Of a DNA stretch of 64,000 nucleotides, positions 52,954 to 63,401 are shown in pieces. Positions within the stretch are counted from its first letter, which is position 1, and each line of letters starts with the position of its first letter. Position numbers and translations under genes: made by a program. This stretch comes from Fragilaria crotonensis (taxonomy: Eukaryota > Bacillariophyta > Fragilariophyceae > Fragilariales > Fragilariaceae): positions 1-64,000 of the forward strand of contig JAKSYS010000338.1 in assembly GCA_022925895.1 (NCBI GenBank), written 5' to 3'. The notes below the pieces were generated by a model that had not been told where the DNA came from, made no database searches, and saw only the letters and a program-made list of their open reading frames with translations.

Positions 52954-53507
52954 GAGGATTGTGGCAAGTTGTGGATCTCGTTCAAGACAGAAACTGTTTT
53001 TTTTTGGAGAACATTGATCGTCCTCGATGATCGATGGATGAACTGTGTGCAACCTTCCCTGTCAATGCTCAAGCGTCAAATTGTGAGCCGCTGCTTCGGG
53101 AACGATTATGATAGTGGAAGGTGAACCAGTAGTCGCCATAAGCTTGATCAAGTGACAGAAGTAGGAATATGTGATGTTGGCTGTGGCATCAGTGAAACCT
53201 AGTAGAGAGCCTGGTTCGTTGACATTCCAGTGCTGTAGTACGTCGAATGTCGACAATGCCATCGCACAACCCAATTCTTTGTGTCTCATGAACTCATGAA
53301 GAATCATGAAGTCGTAGTAGCACTCGAGTACAAAGTACTAGTACTTGTACTCCAGTACAGTACAGTACAGTACAACTCGTGTATTCGATTGGCAGCTAAA
53401 TAAATTGAAAACCCTATGACGTGGTCACAATATCCCTCATTTTCATTCTTCGTCGATACGATTGAGATGTGCCAAACGAAGAAAAATGCAAACATCGATG
53501 CTGTACC
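52954..53507. other. Intergenic region
   Basis: 554 bases; an AGTAC microrepeat (GTACAGTACAGTACAGTAC) at 53356-53373. No gene. Confidence 0.5.
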
Positions 53508-55023
53508 ATGATGAGCAAGCTCCTGCACATAGTACTGAACAGCCTAGCCATAGTGGCAAGCACACGCGCCTTTCAACTACCTCTGAAAGGAAAAGTGGCG
53601 ATTTCATCTCTAGGACTTTCGAATCTCAACAATCGCGATGTAGTCGGCATAAATGTTGACTTATTAAGTGATCTCGACATGTGCCAAAGTGGGAGTGCGG
53701 CTCGAACTGTGCTCGAATCGGCTCTTGACAGTGAGTTTTCGCTGTACAACTCAGTTAGAATTCTCCCAGGAGCATCGGAGAAGGGAATTTCGGATTCTGA
53801 CTTGGCTATTCAAACAAAGATCAGAAACAATCGATACGGCATTCTTGAGTTGATAGAATTGAACGGAGACAAGGATGCCGACCGAGCATCGCTCGCTCTA
53901 CTAAGCTTGGCTATAGCTTCAACCTCATCAGCTTTGGTTGCGAACCAGAATCTGCCTGGCCCAGAAATTTTGCGTTTCGTTGTGGTATGGGTCCTCAGTT
54001 TTGCACCATTTTTCTTCCTCGGATACGGAATTGCGACTCCCGAAAAACTGCAGGCGCTCCTGGTATCCATACAACGAGAGGTATTCCCAATTTACAGAAA
54101 GCGTATGATTCAACACGAAGCGGGTCACTTCTTGATGGGCCATCTTCTTGGTCTACCGGTGCAAGGGTACAATACGAACGCAATCAAGAACGCCGTCGAA
54201 TTCTACCTTGAGTGACGCTGACGTTGGACGAAACCGAGTGAAGCAGTTAGGATTTGACGTTCCAAGGAAAGAGAGCTTCAGTCCGACGAATCCCGTACCA
54301 CCAACATCACTGGATGCCCCTTATTTCAGTGAGGAAGGACGAGGTGCTGCCGTTCTCCAGAAACAGTCCGTCTTTCGAAATGCCAAGAACTATACTGAAA
54401 ACCCTTTCCTGAAACTTCCAGCTAGAAATGAACCAACCAACTCATGGCCATTTCGGGGATTCGATGACGTCACTATTGATAAGCTGACGGCAATCAGTGT
54501 TGCAGGTGTTTGTGCCGAGATCTTAGCGTTTGGAAACGCCCAGGGAGGGTACGCTGACATCAGTCAACTCAACCTCCTTTTCAACAGCGCTCAATCGGAT
54601 ATGAGTGAACGAGAACGACAAAACCGTCTGCGATATGCAATTGGTTTTGCCACAACACAACTCCGCCTGCATCTCGGAGCCCTAGATGCACTAGCCGAGG
54701 CGATGGAGCGAGGCGCAAGCGTGGCCGCATGTGTGCTTGCGATTGAGCGGTGTCCGAATGCCAGCGGAAATGACGGTATCTTGGGTGACTATGACCGTCG
54801 ACGACGGGAAGCCTTTCGTGGTGATGGCCTTGGAATACTGGAAAGTCTGCTGCTTGGTGCTAAAAATGCAGACACTGAGGAAACTCGAGTTGTGGCCGGA
54901 GTTGGAGGTGGCTACAAGAAAGCAAGATTTGCCATCACTGGCGATGACCCGCTGTATGCCGCGATAGCTGTGGCTTTTGTTTTTCTTGTATGGGCAAGCA
55001 GCGGTGGTATCTCCCTACACTAA
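53508..55023 (+). CDS. FtsH-like M41 metalloprotease domain protein without AAA module, plastid-targeted
   Basis: The ATG at 53508 opens MMSKLLHIVLNSLAIVASTR then AFQLP, a signal with an ASAFAP-like STRAF junction. A membrane span follows (ILRFVVVWVLSFAPFFFLGY), then RKRMIQHEAGHFLMGHLLGL with the HEAGH zinc motif, GYNTNAIKNAVEFY, and after about 110 residues TIDKLTAISVAGVCAEILAF with GNAQGGYADISQLNLLF, whose acidic residue could supply the third zinc ligand. This is the order of plant plastid M41-only proteins related to FtsH but lacking the ATPase. A last TM closes the protein. At about 54204 the frame shifts by one extra base (CC in TACCTTGAG), joining EFY to LSDADVGRNR; two frames of 248 and about 270 codons thus form one gene. 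Confidence 0.8.
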
Positions 55024-55292
55024 GCACGTTTCTGGACTGGCCACGTTGTTTATTTTCTTGACTTCGTACGCCGTTTTATTCCTACTATGTATTCTTTGTC
55101 AACAAATTTCTCGCTGGGGCAGGACTATGCGTTGACAAGGTCCTACTCAAGTCGCTTTGCGTTGTTGATACCACCCTCCTATGCCAGGACCCGCGTTAAC
55201 TCATTGTCGCGCAGTGCCAAAGTGATTGCACTGGAAAAGGCCGTTTACGCAAGCGAACGGAGCTCATGCTCCGATCCAAATTTGTCGTGGAT

Positions 55293-57722
55293 CTACTGAG
55301 ACTGCAAAATTGTGAGGACCTTACGGCTCCTCGAATTTTGGAAGTGTCCACTCACGACATCCCACTCATTGTACTCGTTACAAGAGGATGGTTTGAGGAG
55401 AAGAGACTTCCAGCACCGACGGCCTTGAAGCGCATTGGAACCAGTAACTTCGAAGCCATCGTCGGAGTCGGTGATGTGCGGCAATGATTTACTGCCTGGA
55501 AACGACGAGCCTTCGGCGAGACGCTTGAAGACGCTCAGTCGCGATGCCTTGCTTTCGTCGAGGTTGGCAGCTGATAAAGCGACCTCTTCGGTTTTCTATT
55601 AGTGCCCAAGAGGTCAGGAACAAGAAGTCAACATCCAGAAACCAAATTCCTCAGCAACGATAACTTACCTCGTCGACAGGCCCACCGAGAATCAAATGGC
55701 CTACCGAAGCAAAGCTTTCCCAAACTTTGTTGACGGTAAGGACGTTGGAGTCAACGTCCTTACTGATTGGCTTGTAGCAAGCATCAACGAAAGGAACGAC
55801 AGAGCTGTCGTCGACCTTGTCACGACCTTCGTTGACAAGCCAAGTCCAATTCTTCCAGGCTCGAACAAGCCCATCGAAGCAGGTCTCCACGCTTTTGCGC
55901 TTTGTTGCAAGCCCTTCGAGGGCAATGGCGCGTTCGCACATGTTCGAAATGCGGTTGGCTCGAAGAACGTTGAGGTGGTGTACCAACATGTTGGTTGCCA
56001 TCATGTAGGCATCATGTTCAGATGGCCGAATCATGTCGAAAGACTCACGATCATCAAACTTCGAGGCAACCGAACAGAGCCCGGTTGTATCATCCCTTCC
56101 CTGCTTCTTGTTGTTGACCCCACGTTTCCATCGGAAGCGCTTGGCTTGTTGTGGAGTACAGACCGTGACATCTGACTCGGAAATTTCAAACCAGAGGCCC
56201 ACACCTCGGACGGTGCTATCCCAATCGGGTCCAAAGGCAATCTCCCTTACCAGCACATCCTTTGTGGAACGGACGTTATACATATTGAAAGGGATTTCAA
56301 CAGCTTCGTCATTCGTTAAGCGAAAGACGCGCTTCTGCAGCACCATGCAGAGTTCGTCGTAGACGATGTGCTGAGGACGGAACTTGAATTGAAAGTTTGA
56401 ACCACCTCTCATCTGAAGGGCAATCGAGACTCTGTGATGTTCGTCGAGAATGGCGATCCCTTTCTTTTGTTTCTTTTGACCGTACTGCGAATTGGCATTA
56501 CATACGGCATCGTAGAGTTCGTCGAAGGAAGTCTCGCCTGGAATGAACAACGCGCCGAACGGGTTGTTGTAGAGCAGCGAATATAGTCGCTTTTGATGCA
56601 GTGCGTCGACATTGATGTCGGTGGCAATGGTGTTGCCCTGGGTCTCAGTGTGAGGCAGCCAGGACTGAACGATGCCGGCAACGCGAGGGTCGTGGATCCC
56701 GTGGCACCGTTTGCCAAATGGACTGAGGTAAGATAAGCCAGATGGTGGAAGAAGGCGATGGGTTTTAGAGGAAACGGTTAGTGAGATATAATATTTGAAC
56801 GTCATTTTTCCGTTGGCAGGTAAACATACCAAGATCCAGTTGAGACGAAAGTCAAGCAAGGCACAGTTCGGTATGTTGTAGCATCAACCAAGCCAGCCTC
56901 GTGAAGGTCCATGAGCCTGGTAAGCTGAAGTTCTTCTTCGCCATGAGCGTACGTGCAGTTTGCTCCGAAAGGGCACGATGTCTTGTTGATGAAATGAAGG
57001 CACATTTCTGTCTTGATGCGTGACTTTCGGATCGGATCATGCTCAACTCTGGGCGGCGACAAGATTGCCTTCTTTCGACATTGGGGACTATTTAAGGACC
57101 TAGCAGAGTAGCTTCCTGACAATCCAGAGAGACTCGATGGGCTGTCACGGTCGCTGTCGTTCAGAACTCGACAGACATCAATACTGCGCGGTGGAACCCA
57201 ACGCGCGCGCTGAAGAGATGACAATTCTTGGTCACCTTCTCGCGATCGCATAGGGAGGTAAGGGAATGACTTCCGGTTGGCATCCGGCGTGGTCGTAATG
57301 CTTCTGGAGCTCAGATAGGAGTCAACAGTCGTCATTGTCTGGACTGTGTGGGTGGGAGAAAGCTTCTTCGTCTCGGAAGGAGAAGTTGGCGGGGTTTCGT
57401 CATCGATGTGCCGACTTGGCTCAACGAAATAGAAGAATGACTTTGTGTCAGACTGACAGCCAACGAGTGGCACGAAAGTATGGCGTGGAGACACCTTGTA
57501 ACCCTCAGGAACAAGGGAAGGAACGAAGACGTCACCGTTCAACCAAACTTTGCTGAGCTCTGGGGAGAAAGTCCATGTCGTTGAAGTGTTAGTCGTAAAG
57601 CCTGGCGGTGCAGAATTGTTGGCACCTTGAGCTGGGGATGGTCGCGCTGCGAACGGCATGACGCGGACTCGTAAGTCAGCATCGCTGCGTCTGGTATGAA
57701 CGGTGGAAGTAACGGGAATCAT
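55293..57722 (-). CDS. Tandem CCCH zinc-finger protein with large C-terminal region
   Basis: Three exons: 57722-56830, 56722-55669 and 55583-55293. The 107-bp intron (GTATGTTTAC...TACCTCAG) falls inside the second zinc finger and restores TG-T CCA; the 85-bp intron (GTAAGTTATC...CGAAGAG) joins GPVDE to VALSAANLDE. 745 residues from the ATG at 57722. Fingers: CLHFINKTSCPFGANCTYAH and CLTFVSTGSCPFGKRCHGIH, both Cx8Cx5Cx3H, about 29 residues apart, the tandem type that binds AU-rich RNA and controls mRNA decay. The head is Ser/Pro/Arg-rich. The roughly 400-residue region after the fingers (including AILDEHHRVSIALQMRGG) is not recognised. The start is the first ATG; a longer N-terminus by an upstream exon is possible. 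Confidence 0.82.
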
Positions 57723-58645
57723 TGCAGATATTTGAACAATTGGTGCCGAGATGCGAAAGTGGAAGCCGCGGCGAAAAATGTTACCTTTTGAGTTCAGGTG
57801 GAACCGGAGACGAGAGCTCTTCCGGCGTAGAGTACCGTAAAGCTGCAGCCCGGCGCGTGGAAGGGAGTACTGCTCAATAGCAATTTTTTGAAGGACGCCC
57901 CCAATATCCGCAATTAGATCTAAGTAACACTTCGACACGTCCTTTGCTTGTCGTAAATGAATATTTTTCTAGCTTTCACACTTCGAGCTTCCGAGCAGTC
58001 ATCGCTATCCTGAATCCAGATACGAAACTGTGACTGACCCCAGATAAAGTCGTTTCACACATGACCTCTGTGATCGCGTCGACAACATCCTGTGTCTCGA
58101 AGACGAAGCCGGCATTCAGGACATTTCCGACCACATTTCATGGGAGAGAAAAGGTCTTGGACTGAAATACATAGTAACATGTGTTTAGAGTATTGAATCA
58201 CTCCGAATGACCACTTCCATGGAAGCTCTGTTGTGTATTGTATTCCGAGGACTGAGAGAAATAGTACTGACGACCTACGTCATTTAGTGTTACTATGATA
58301 TATTCTACTCCCAGCTCCAAGTACTACGTTACTGATGCTTGAACTGTGATCTTCTGTCGTATGCACCATGGAATTGAATCCCATATCTACCAGGTCCAAA
58401 AACACATCATCGGCCATGACGCATCATGTGATTCACCTGGGAGAGGGAGCCTGCACACAGCACTGTATGCGAATCCAAAAGAAAATTTCAAATCGTAAAC
58501 ATTTAGGAGGGAAAGTTTCCAAAGAAATAAAATCATGCGACTAGGATTTGCGCATGGCTCGTCTTCATTGTTGATTCACAGTCCAAGAGAAGGATGTCAT
58601 CATGCAAAATGAGCGACCACCACTAGCTATGTAAGGAGTCACGTA
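57723..58645. other. Intergenic region between two minus-strand genes
   Basis: About 920 bases. 57723-57938 is an open continuation of the CCCH frame without ATG (rich in Arg/Leu), so a 5' exon could be hidden here. The rest shows nothing. Confidence 0.45.
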
Positions 58646-59134
58646 TCATAGAGCATCCAGTCGGTTTTCCGTCGCAGTCCTTAAGAAGTCGATCAATTCC
58701 TTGAGATCGTCGTCCTCGTCTTCATCTTCGTCATCCATCTGATCCTGCAATTCCTCTTGCCTAGCCTGGAAAGCAGTCTTCTTTTCTGCGTTGACAATCG
58801 TCGGATTAGCCTTCATCTTCTCTATGAGAAACCTAGCCATATGCACGTTCTCGGCGTGATGAAGAGGTGTATCACCATCATTATCTTGAGCATTAACGTT
58901 GACACCTTCCTGCTTCATGAGCCACTCTACAACGTGTTGCTGGTTGTAGGCGGCAGCAGCATGGACCAACGTGTAGCCATTCTCATCTGCAATACTTGGG
59001 GGCATGTTGAGCGCAGTCAAGGCGCTTTGGACAAGATTCAAATTTCCATCTGACGCTGCTACCCAAGGAGTGCATTTTTCAATTGGAGAGTCAATGGCAG
59101 AGGATGACTGACCGAAGCCGCCAAAGGTTGACAT
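58646..59134 (-). CDS. Small ankyrin repeat protein (YCR051W-like)
   Basis: A single exon of 162 residues from the ATG at 59134. Ankyrin units: PWVAASDGNLNLVQSALTAL, DENGYTLVHAAAAYNQQHVV and DNDGDTPLHHAENVHMARFL, then an acidic Asp/Glu run (DDEDEDEDDD) and a short helix ending NRLDAL. Order and length match a conserved family of stand-alone ankyrin proteins in fungi and protists (yeast YCR051W type). The function is not established. The strong GDTPLHH block makes the call secure at domain level. Confidence 0.8.
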   Translation of the reverse strand: MSTFGGFGQSSSAIDSPIEKCTPWVAASDGNLNLVQSALTALNMPPSIADENGYTLVHAAAAYNQQHVVEWLMKQEGVNVNAQDNDGDTPLHHAENVHMARFLIEKMKANPTIVNAEKKTAFQARQEELQDQMDDEDEDEDDDLKELIDFLRTATENRLDAL

Positions 59135-59565
59135 TGTCGTTGATTTTGGCAAGACAGCGTATTGAACTACGGGTGAACGGGAAGGGAGAGCGCAACTGCC
59201 GGAGTTTGTCGGTATTCTAGACGAAAGTCAGGCCGTGTGACAAGGCGTTGACAATGTCAGGAAGATGGTGATTGAAAACGACGGATGTGTCAGTTTGAAG
59301 GCTCGCCGTGCCACATGGTCAGACTTGCAACACAGCACACCTCAGCCCTCAGCCACCCACTCAGTCGCAGGTCGAAGGGAGTCACAGATACCTGGAAGGT
59401 CCGGTAACTGTCTGTTAACGCGCCTCAGCTTGGTTATTTAACTACACTACTAGTGGGTTCCTCACAAATGATTGGAGTAGTATGATACATACCACAGGAT
59501 CTACAGGATAGAGGACGCGCAGTACGGCAGTACCCCAAACCCCAAACCCCAAACTGGTCATACTC
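59135..59565. other. Intergenic region
   Basis: Ends in a short run of CCCCAAA (59533-59554), a telomere-like repeat directly before the MULE-like element. No gene. Confidence 0.5.
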
Positions 59566-60193
59566 AAGGGTGGCAAAACCTAATTTTATTTTTTTAATTT
59601 TAGGTTTAGGTTTAAACCTAGTTAAACCTAGTTAAACCTAAATTCCAAACCTAATCTACCGGGCACTGTACCCCATGTACTGTACCACGATCTAAAGGTG
59701 CACTGGGAAGAGTCTCACCTCTCACACAGTCTATCTACCGGTAGCTGTAACAGTTGCCTGGTACAGATAATTCATCATTATGCCGGACCCAGCACTACCA
59801 ATCCGTTGGTTTGATCCTCCTCTGCTGCTGATGAGTAGCTAGTACACGCTGCTGTCAGCACCAGACTCCAATACAAATGCAATCTGCAAATGCAGCATGG
59901 TTGGACTTCATGTAGTAGACCAGCTTCTCGACTGTCTTGGGGACCAAGGCGTTCCTCAACTTTGTTTGGTCCTCATTCTTTTATCTTCCTCGCCGATTGT
60001 CATGGTTGCTAGTTCGCTCATGTTACTCGCCCATTTGCCGTAACCAACCCATAAAGACTTAAAGCAACTTGTAACCCGTAACCCTAAACCCTCGAGTTAA
60101 ACCAAAAACCTAAATTATTCGTCTCAAATGAAATCTAGGTTTTAGGTTCAAACCTAGAAAAACCTAGTTGAGTTAAACCTAGTTGCCACCCTT
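59566..60193. mobile_element. 628-bp MULE-like MITE with perfect 10-bp target duplication
   Basis: Both ends read AAGGGTGGCAA inward, and GGTCATACTC occurs immediately outside each end (59556-59565 and 60194-60203) without mismatch. A 10-bp duplication is in the Mutator-like range (8-11 bp). Both arms then run through AACCTAG/AAACCTA-rich sequence of telomere-like look, so the TIRs are long but imperfect. No coding capacity; non-autonomous. Confidence 0.85.
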
Positions 60194-60775
60194 GGTCATA
60201 CTCGAGGAACAGACCTACTACAGTAGCATACATTTTTGTTCTACAGTATGCAGTACCCTTTACCAAAGTATGCTACTACATGAGTACACAGCATATGATA
60301 CCCCCAGTGTTGTGCTCACATGCACCAGTATTGCAGTTCATCGCATGGTTTGTACAGTACCAGGTACCTGGTAGCATTTGTGAAGCAACCTGTGCTTTAC
60401 AACGAATTCAATGACTATTCCATCCAGTAACTTTGAAGACGTACAGTACAGTACTACAGTAAGGTAAGACACTGTCGTTTCAACATAAATTACCGTCGAT
60501 TTATGTACTGTAGACCTGTAGTACATGTAATCCACGTAACAGTACAACAGTACCCCAGAGTGGTCATACTCCGTAACAGACACACACACACACGCACAAA
60601 GCAAATTTAAAAAGGAGTAGGATAAGTCTAGTAGCACAAGTAGTATGCATACATGTAGGGCGCTGAGTAGACTGGTGCTTCGAGACATCCTCGGATTGGT
60701 CGGCATTTACGACGACCGCTACTAGAGCTAAGTTGAGGGAACCCAGTACCCATTAAACGAAAATTTGTCCTAATG
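60194..60775. other. Intergenic region, GTAC-rich
   Basis: Microsatellite-like ACACACAC at 60581-60592 and many AGTACT/GTACAGTAC words. No gene; the minus-strand 122-codon frame here is rejected. Confidence 0.5.
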
Positions 60776-61747
60776 ACCGTTAGCAAATTCTCCGCAAGAC
60801 AGATCCGCCCGACTAGAGCGTGTCACGAAGACCCTGTAACCCTCTGCTCCTCACGCCGGAGTGGTGAATGGGCGCCCTTCCTTCCATGTGCAGAAACAAC
60901 ATGACAAATCTCGAATATTTTTTTCAGGCTGCGGTAATCCAAACGCGTTCGTATGTTCCGACACCCATTCAGATATCGGCAAGTCTGGACAAAATGCATC
61001 TTTTGTGTATGTCCGTGTGCTAACGGTACCAGGTACTTAGTCCCTGTATTTGTGTGCCTGTTAAATGGATTTTTGGTCATTTTGTCGAGTTAAGCAGTTA
61101 AGCCCGACACGAGTGCGGAATTCCGTCATGACTTTTATCCACTTTCGAAGCTCGCAATTTTCCGACAAAGCGCTTGTCGGAAACGACAAAGCTTTGTCGG
61201 AAACGACAAACGCTTGTCGGAAATGACAAAGCTTTGTCGGAAACGACAAACGCTTGTCGGAAACGACAAAGCTTTGTCGGCAATTTTATCCTTAGCTAAG
61301 AAAAATCTTCGTAGAAACATATCACGAAGCTACGTGCCTTGTCGAAAAAAAAACGACAAGCACATGCTTGTCGGTCTTTGTCGTTTTTTCGTAGTACTTA
61401 TCTACATAAAATGAACGTACATTAGACATTATTACTAAGGTTATCTAAAAAACGACAAAGCTTTGTCGGAAACGACAAACGTTTGTCGGAAACAGCAAAG
61501 CTTTGTCGGAATCGACAAACGCTTGTCGGAAACGACAAAGCTTTGTCGGAAACGACAAGGCGTATTTGTGTCCTGAGCTCGCTTAAGAGTTAAATCTGGA
61601 AACGTCATTGCTTCACACGGAGGAATCCTGATGCCAGTTCACACTAAGACCGACCAAAAACATCCACGCTACGACAAATTGATTGTAGAAACACTATCAA
61701 AAAGTGGTTCAATGACGGAAACTTTATAAGGAGATTTTGCTAACGGT
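60776..61747. mobile_element. Candidate TIR element carrying palindrome arrays
   Basis: The ends ACCGTTAGCAAATTCTCC (60776-60793) and, complemented, ACCGTTAGCAAAATCTCC (61747-61730) match at 17 of 18 positions. No clear target duplication. The interior holds the GACAAAGC palindrome arrays at 61156-61283 and 61446-61560 and a separate AACGACAA...TTGTCGTT stem near 61350-61390. No coding capacity. Confidence 0.45.
61156..61560. repeat. Tandem palindromes CGACAAAGCTTTGTCG, two arrays
   Basis: Units of about 20 bp alternate CGACAAAGCTTTGTCGGAAA (a perfect 16-base palindrome plus GGAAA spacer part) with CGACAAACGCTTGTCGGAAA. About six units lie at 61156-61283 and about six at 61446-61560, separated by unrelated AT-rich DNA. 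The ORFs through them (CRFRQAFVVSDKALSF type) are artefacts. Confidence 0.9.
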
Positions 61748-62500
61748 AAGCAGACTGAACACTTATGTCCATGGGTCCTGGGTTCCTCCAGCAACTGACT
61801 GAGAATTACTCCGAATCCCCAGTGAGAAACTGCTAAATGTTTCCATAAGAGATTGTAAATATTGTACAGCAGGCCTGCTTTATAAATGCACTACTGCCAT
61901 GACGTCACCCAACGCGGGTTATTGGTCCACTTGCCGATAGCAGTAGCTTTCGGACATACGCAAAAGTCTGTGGGTTCCCGCAACTTCCTAGTACATATAT
62001 GTAGTAGAAGTAGTACATAGTCTATCTAACTGGCGTACTATTTACTGTATGATGTCTTGAACCTGGATCTACTCCTGGGGTATAGCATACAGTACTGTAT
62101 GCATAGATGCATAGTATCATACTCAGAGACTCATACGGAGTAGTATTTACCAGGCTACTGTACAGGTAGCCAGTACAAGAAATTCACAACAGTACTGGTA
62201 CTACAGTACCTTGTAGTGTAGTACACGTACCCAGTTCGTAGCGCAGGGAATCGTTTCTTCTTTAAATATACTGTACAGTATATATATTTTGCAGTATGTG
62301 GTACTAGTATGTACTACCAGTACTCCAAGCTCCAAGTACTGTACAACAACGTAGTACTCCAGTATCAGTATACATACTGGAGTACTGTATTTCGTACTCC
62401 GAGTACACGTTGGTACGACAGTCGACCGCTGATCGTATCTAAAGGTCGCATTTCAAATTTCAATTCCTGCATTCTGTTGACGACCACCACACCACCGACA
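61748..62500. other. Intergenic region upstream of the SDR gene
   Basis: Very rich in GTAC palindromes between 61980 and 62420 (GTACTGTATG, ACTCCAGTAT and related words). The open frame from 62309 to 62500 has no separate support; the SDR ATG at 62501 follows a CCGACAATG context. Confidence 0.5.
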
Positions 62501-63338
62501 ATGAGCGCCGCCACACCTTTAAAGACATCCTCTCAATCCCACATTCTCAGAAAATGGTCATTAGAGGGTCGACGTTATGTCTTGACTGGCGGTGCGAAGG
62601 GCATTGGTCTGGCGACAGTGAAGGAGCTCCTCGTGCACGGAGCGGCGGGCATTCTGTTTTGCTCAAGAGGCCGTGTGATGAAGTCTTGCAAAGTCTTCGA
62701 GCAAGCTTTCCCAACAACAAATTCTCCACGTTCAATGTGACATATCCGCGAAGGAGGGCCGTGAATTGTTGGTTCAAACAGCCAAAGAATCGTTCTCGAG
62801 CATCCACGGTCTCGTCAACAATGTGGGCATGAATGTACGCAAGAGTTTCCTCGACCAGACAGACGAAGAGTACTTTGCCATGATTCGTACCAATATTGAC
62901 TCGACGTACTTCCTGTGCCGACTGTTTTCGGATCTATTTGATCCAGACGGCGCCACCATTGTCAACGTCTCCTCCGCGGCCGGCGTACAGAGCTCTGGCA
63001 CCGGTGCAGCCTACGGGCTTACCAAGGCAGCCGTAAATCAATTCACCAAAGTATTGGCCTGTGAGTGGGCCACACGAAATATTAGAGTCAACGCGGTCAC
63101 TCCCTGGATGACAATGACACCCATGTTGGAAGATGCCGTACGCAAAAACCCCAAGCAGCTTGATAAAGTCAAGGCGTGGACGCCAATGCATCGGTTGGCA
63201 ACTGCCGAAGAAGTGGCTGCGCCTATTGTCTTTTTATGCCTCCCAGCAAGTTCGTATATCACGGGCCAGATACTAGGCATCGACGGCGGTTTGACGGCAC
63301 AAGGCTTTGACGGGCCTTGCGTAACCCCTGAAGAATAA
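62501..63338 (+). CDS. Tropinone-reductase-like short-chain dehydrogenase/reductase
   Basis: The ATG at 62501 opens MSAATPLKTSSQSHILRKWS. Blocks of the classical SDR fold: YVLTGGAKGIGLATVKELL (TGxxxGxG), FSSIHGLVNNVGMNVRKSFL (NNVG), IVNVSSAAGVQSSGTGAAYG then LTKAAVN (catalytic Ser, YxxxK), VLACEWATRNIRVNAVTPW and SSYITGQILGIDGGLTAQGF. The NNVGxN and ACEWA...PW features are those of plant tropinone-reductase-like SDRs, whose substrates are mostly unknown. The coding blocks lie in frames 2, 1 and 3; the slips at about 62669 (GGG to GG) and 62739 (GG to G) each equal one missing base, after which the text runs FCSR...CDEVLQSLRASFPNNK and DISAKEGRELLVQ. Convergent with ITPA. Confidence 0.85.
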
Positions 63339-63401
63339 GGATAGATTCTCATAAACAGAACCTACATAGAACGTATGTACTCAAAACTTGTGCACTAGCG
63401 G

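Noticed and set aside
55696-56175. 159-codon plus-strand frame
   Set aside because: Antisense to exon 2 of the CCCH protein; no independent support.
60338-60706. Minus-strand 122-codon frame
   Set aside because: Hydrophobic text from GTAC- and ACAC-rich DNA without family resemblance.
61098-61414. Repeat-encoded ORFs (CRFRQSFVVSDK-like)
   Set aside because: They translate the palindrome array; present on overlapping frames and with no family.
61156-61560. CRISPR-like array
   Set aside because: Units abut with spacers of a few bases, are themselves palindromic, and the genome is eukaryotic.
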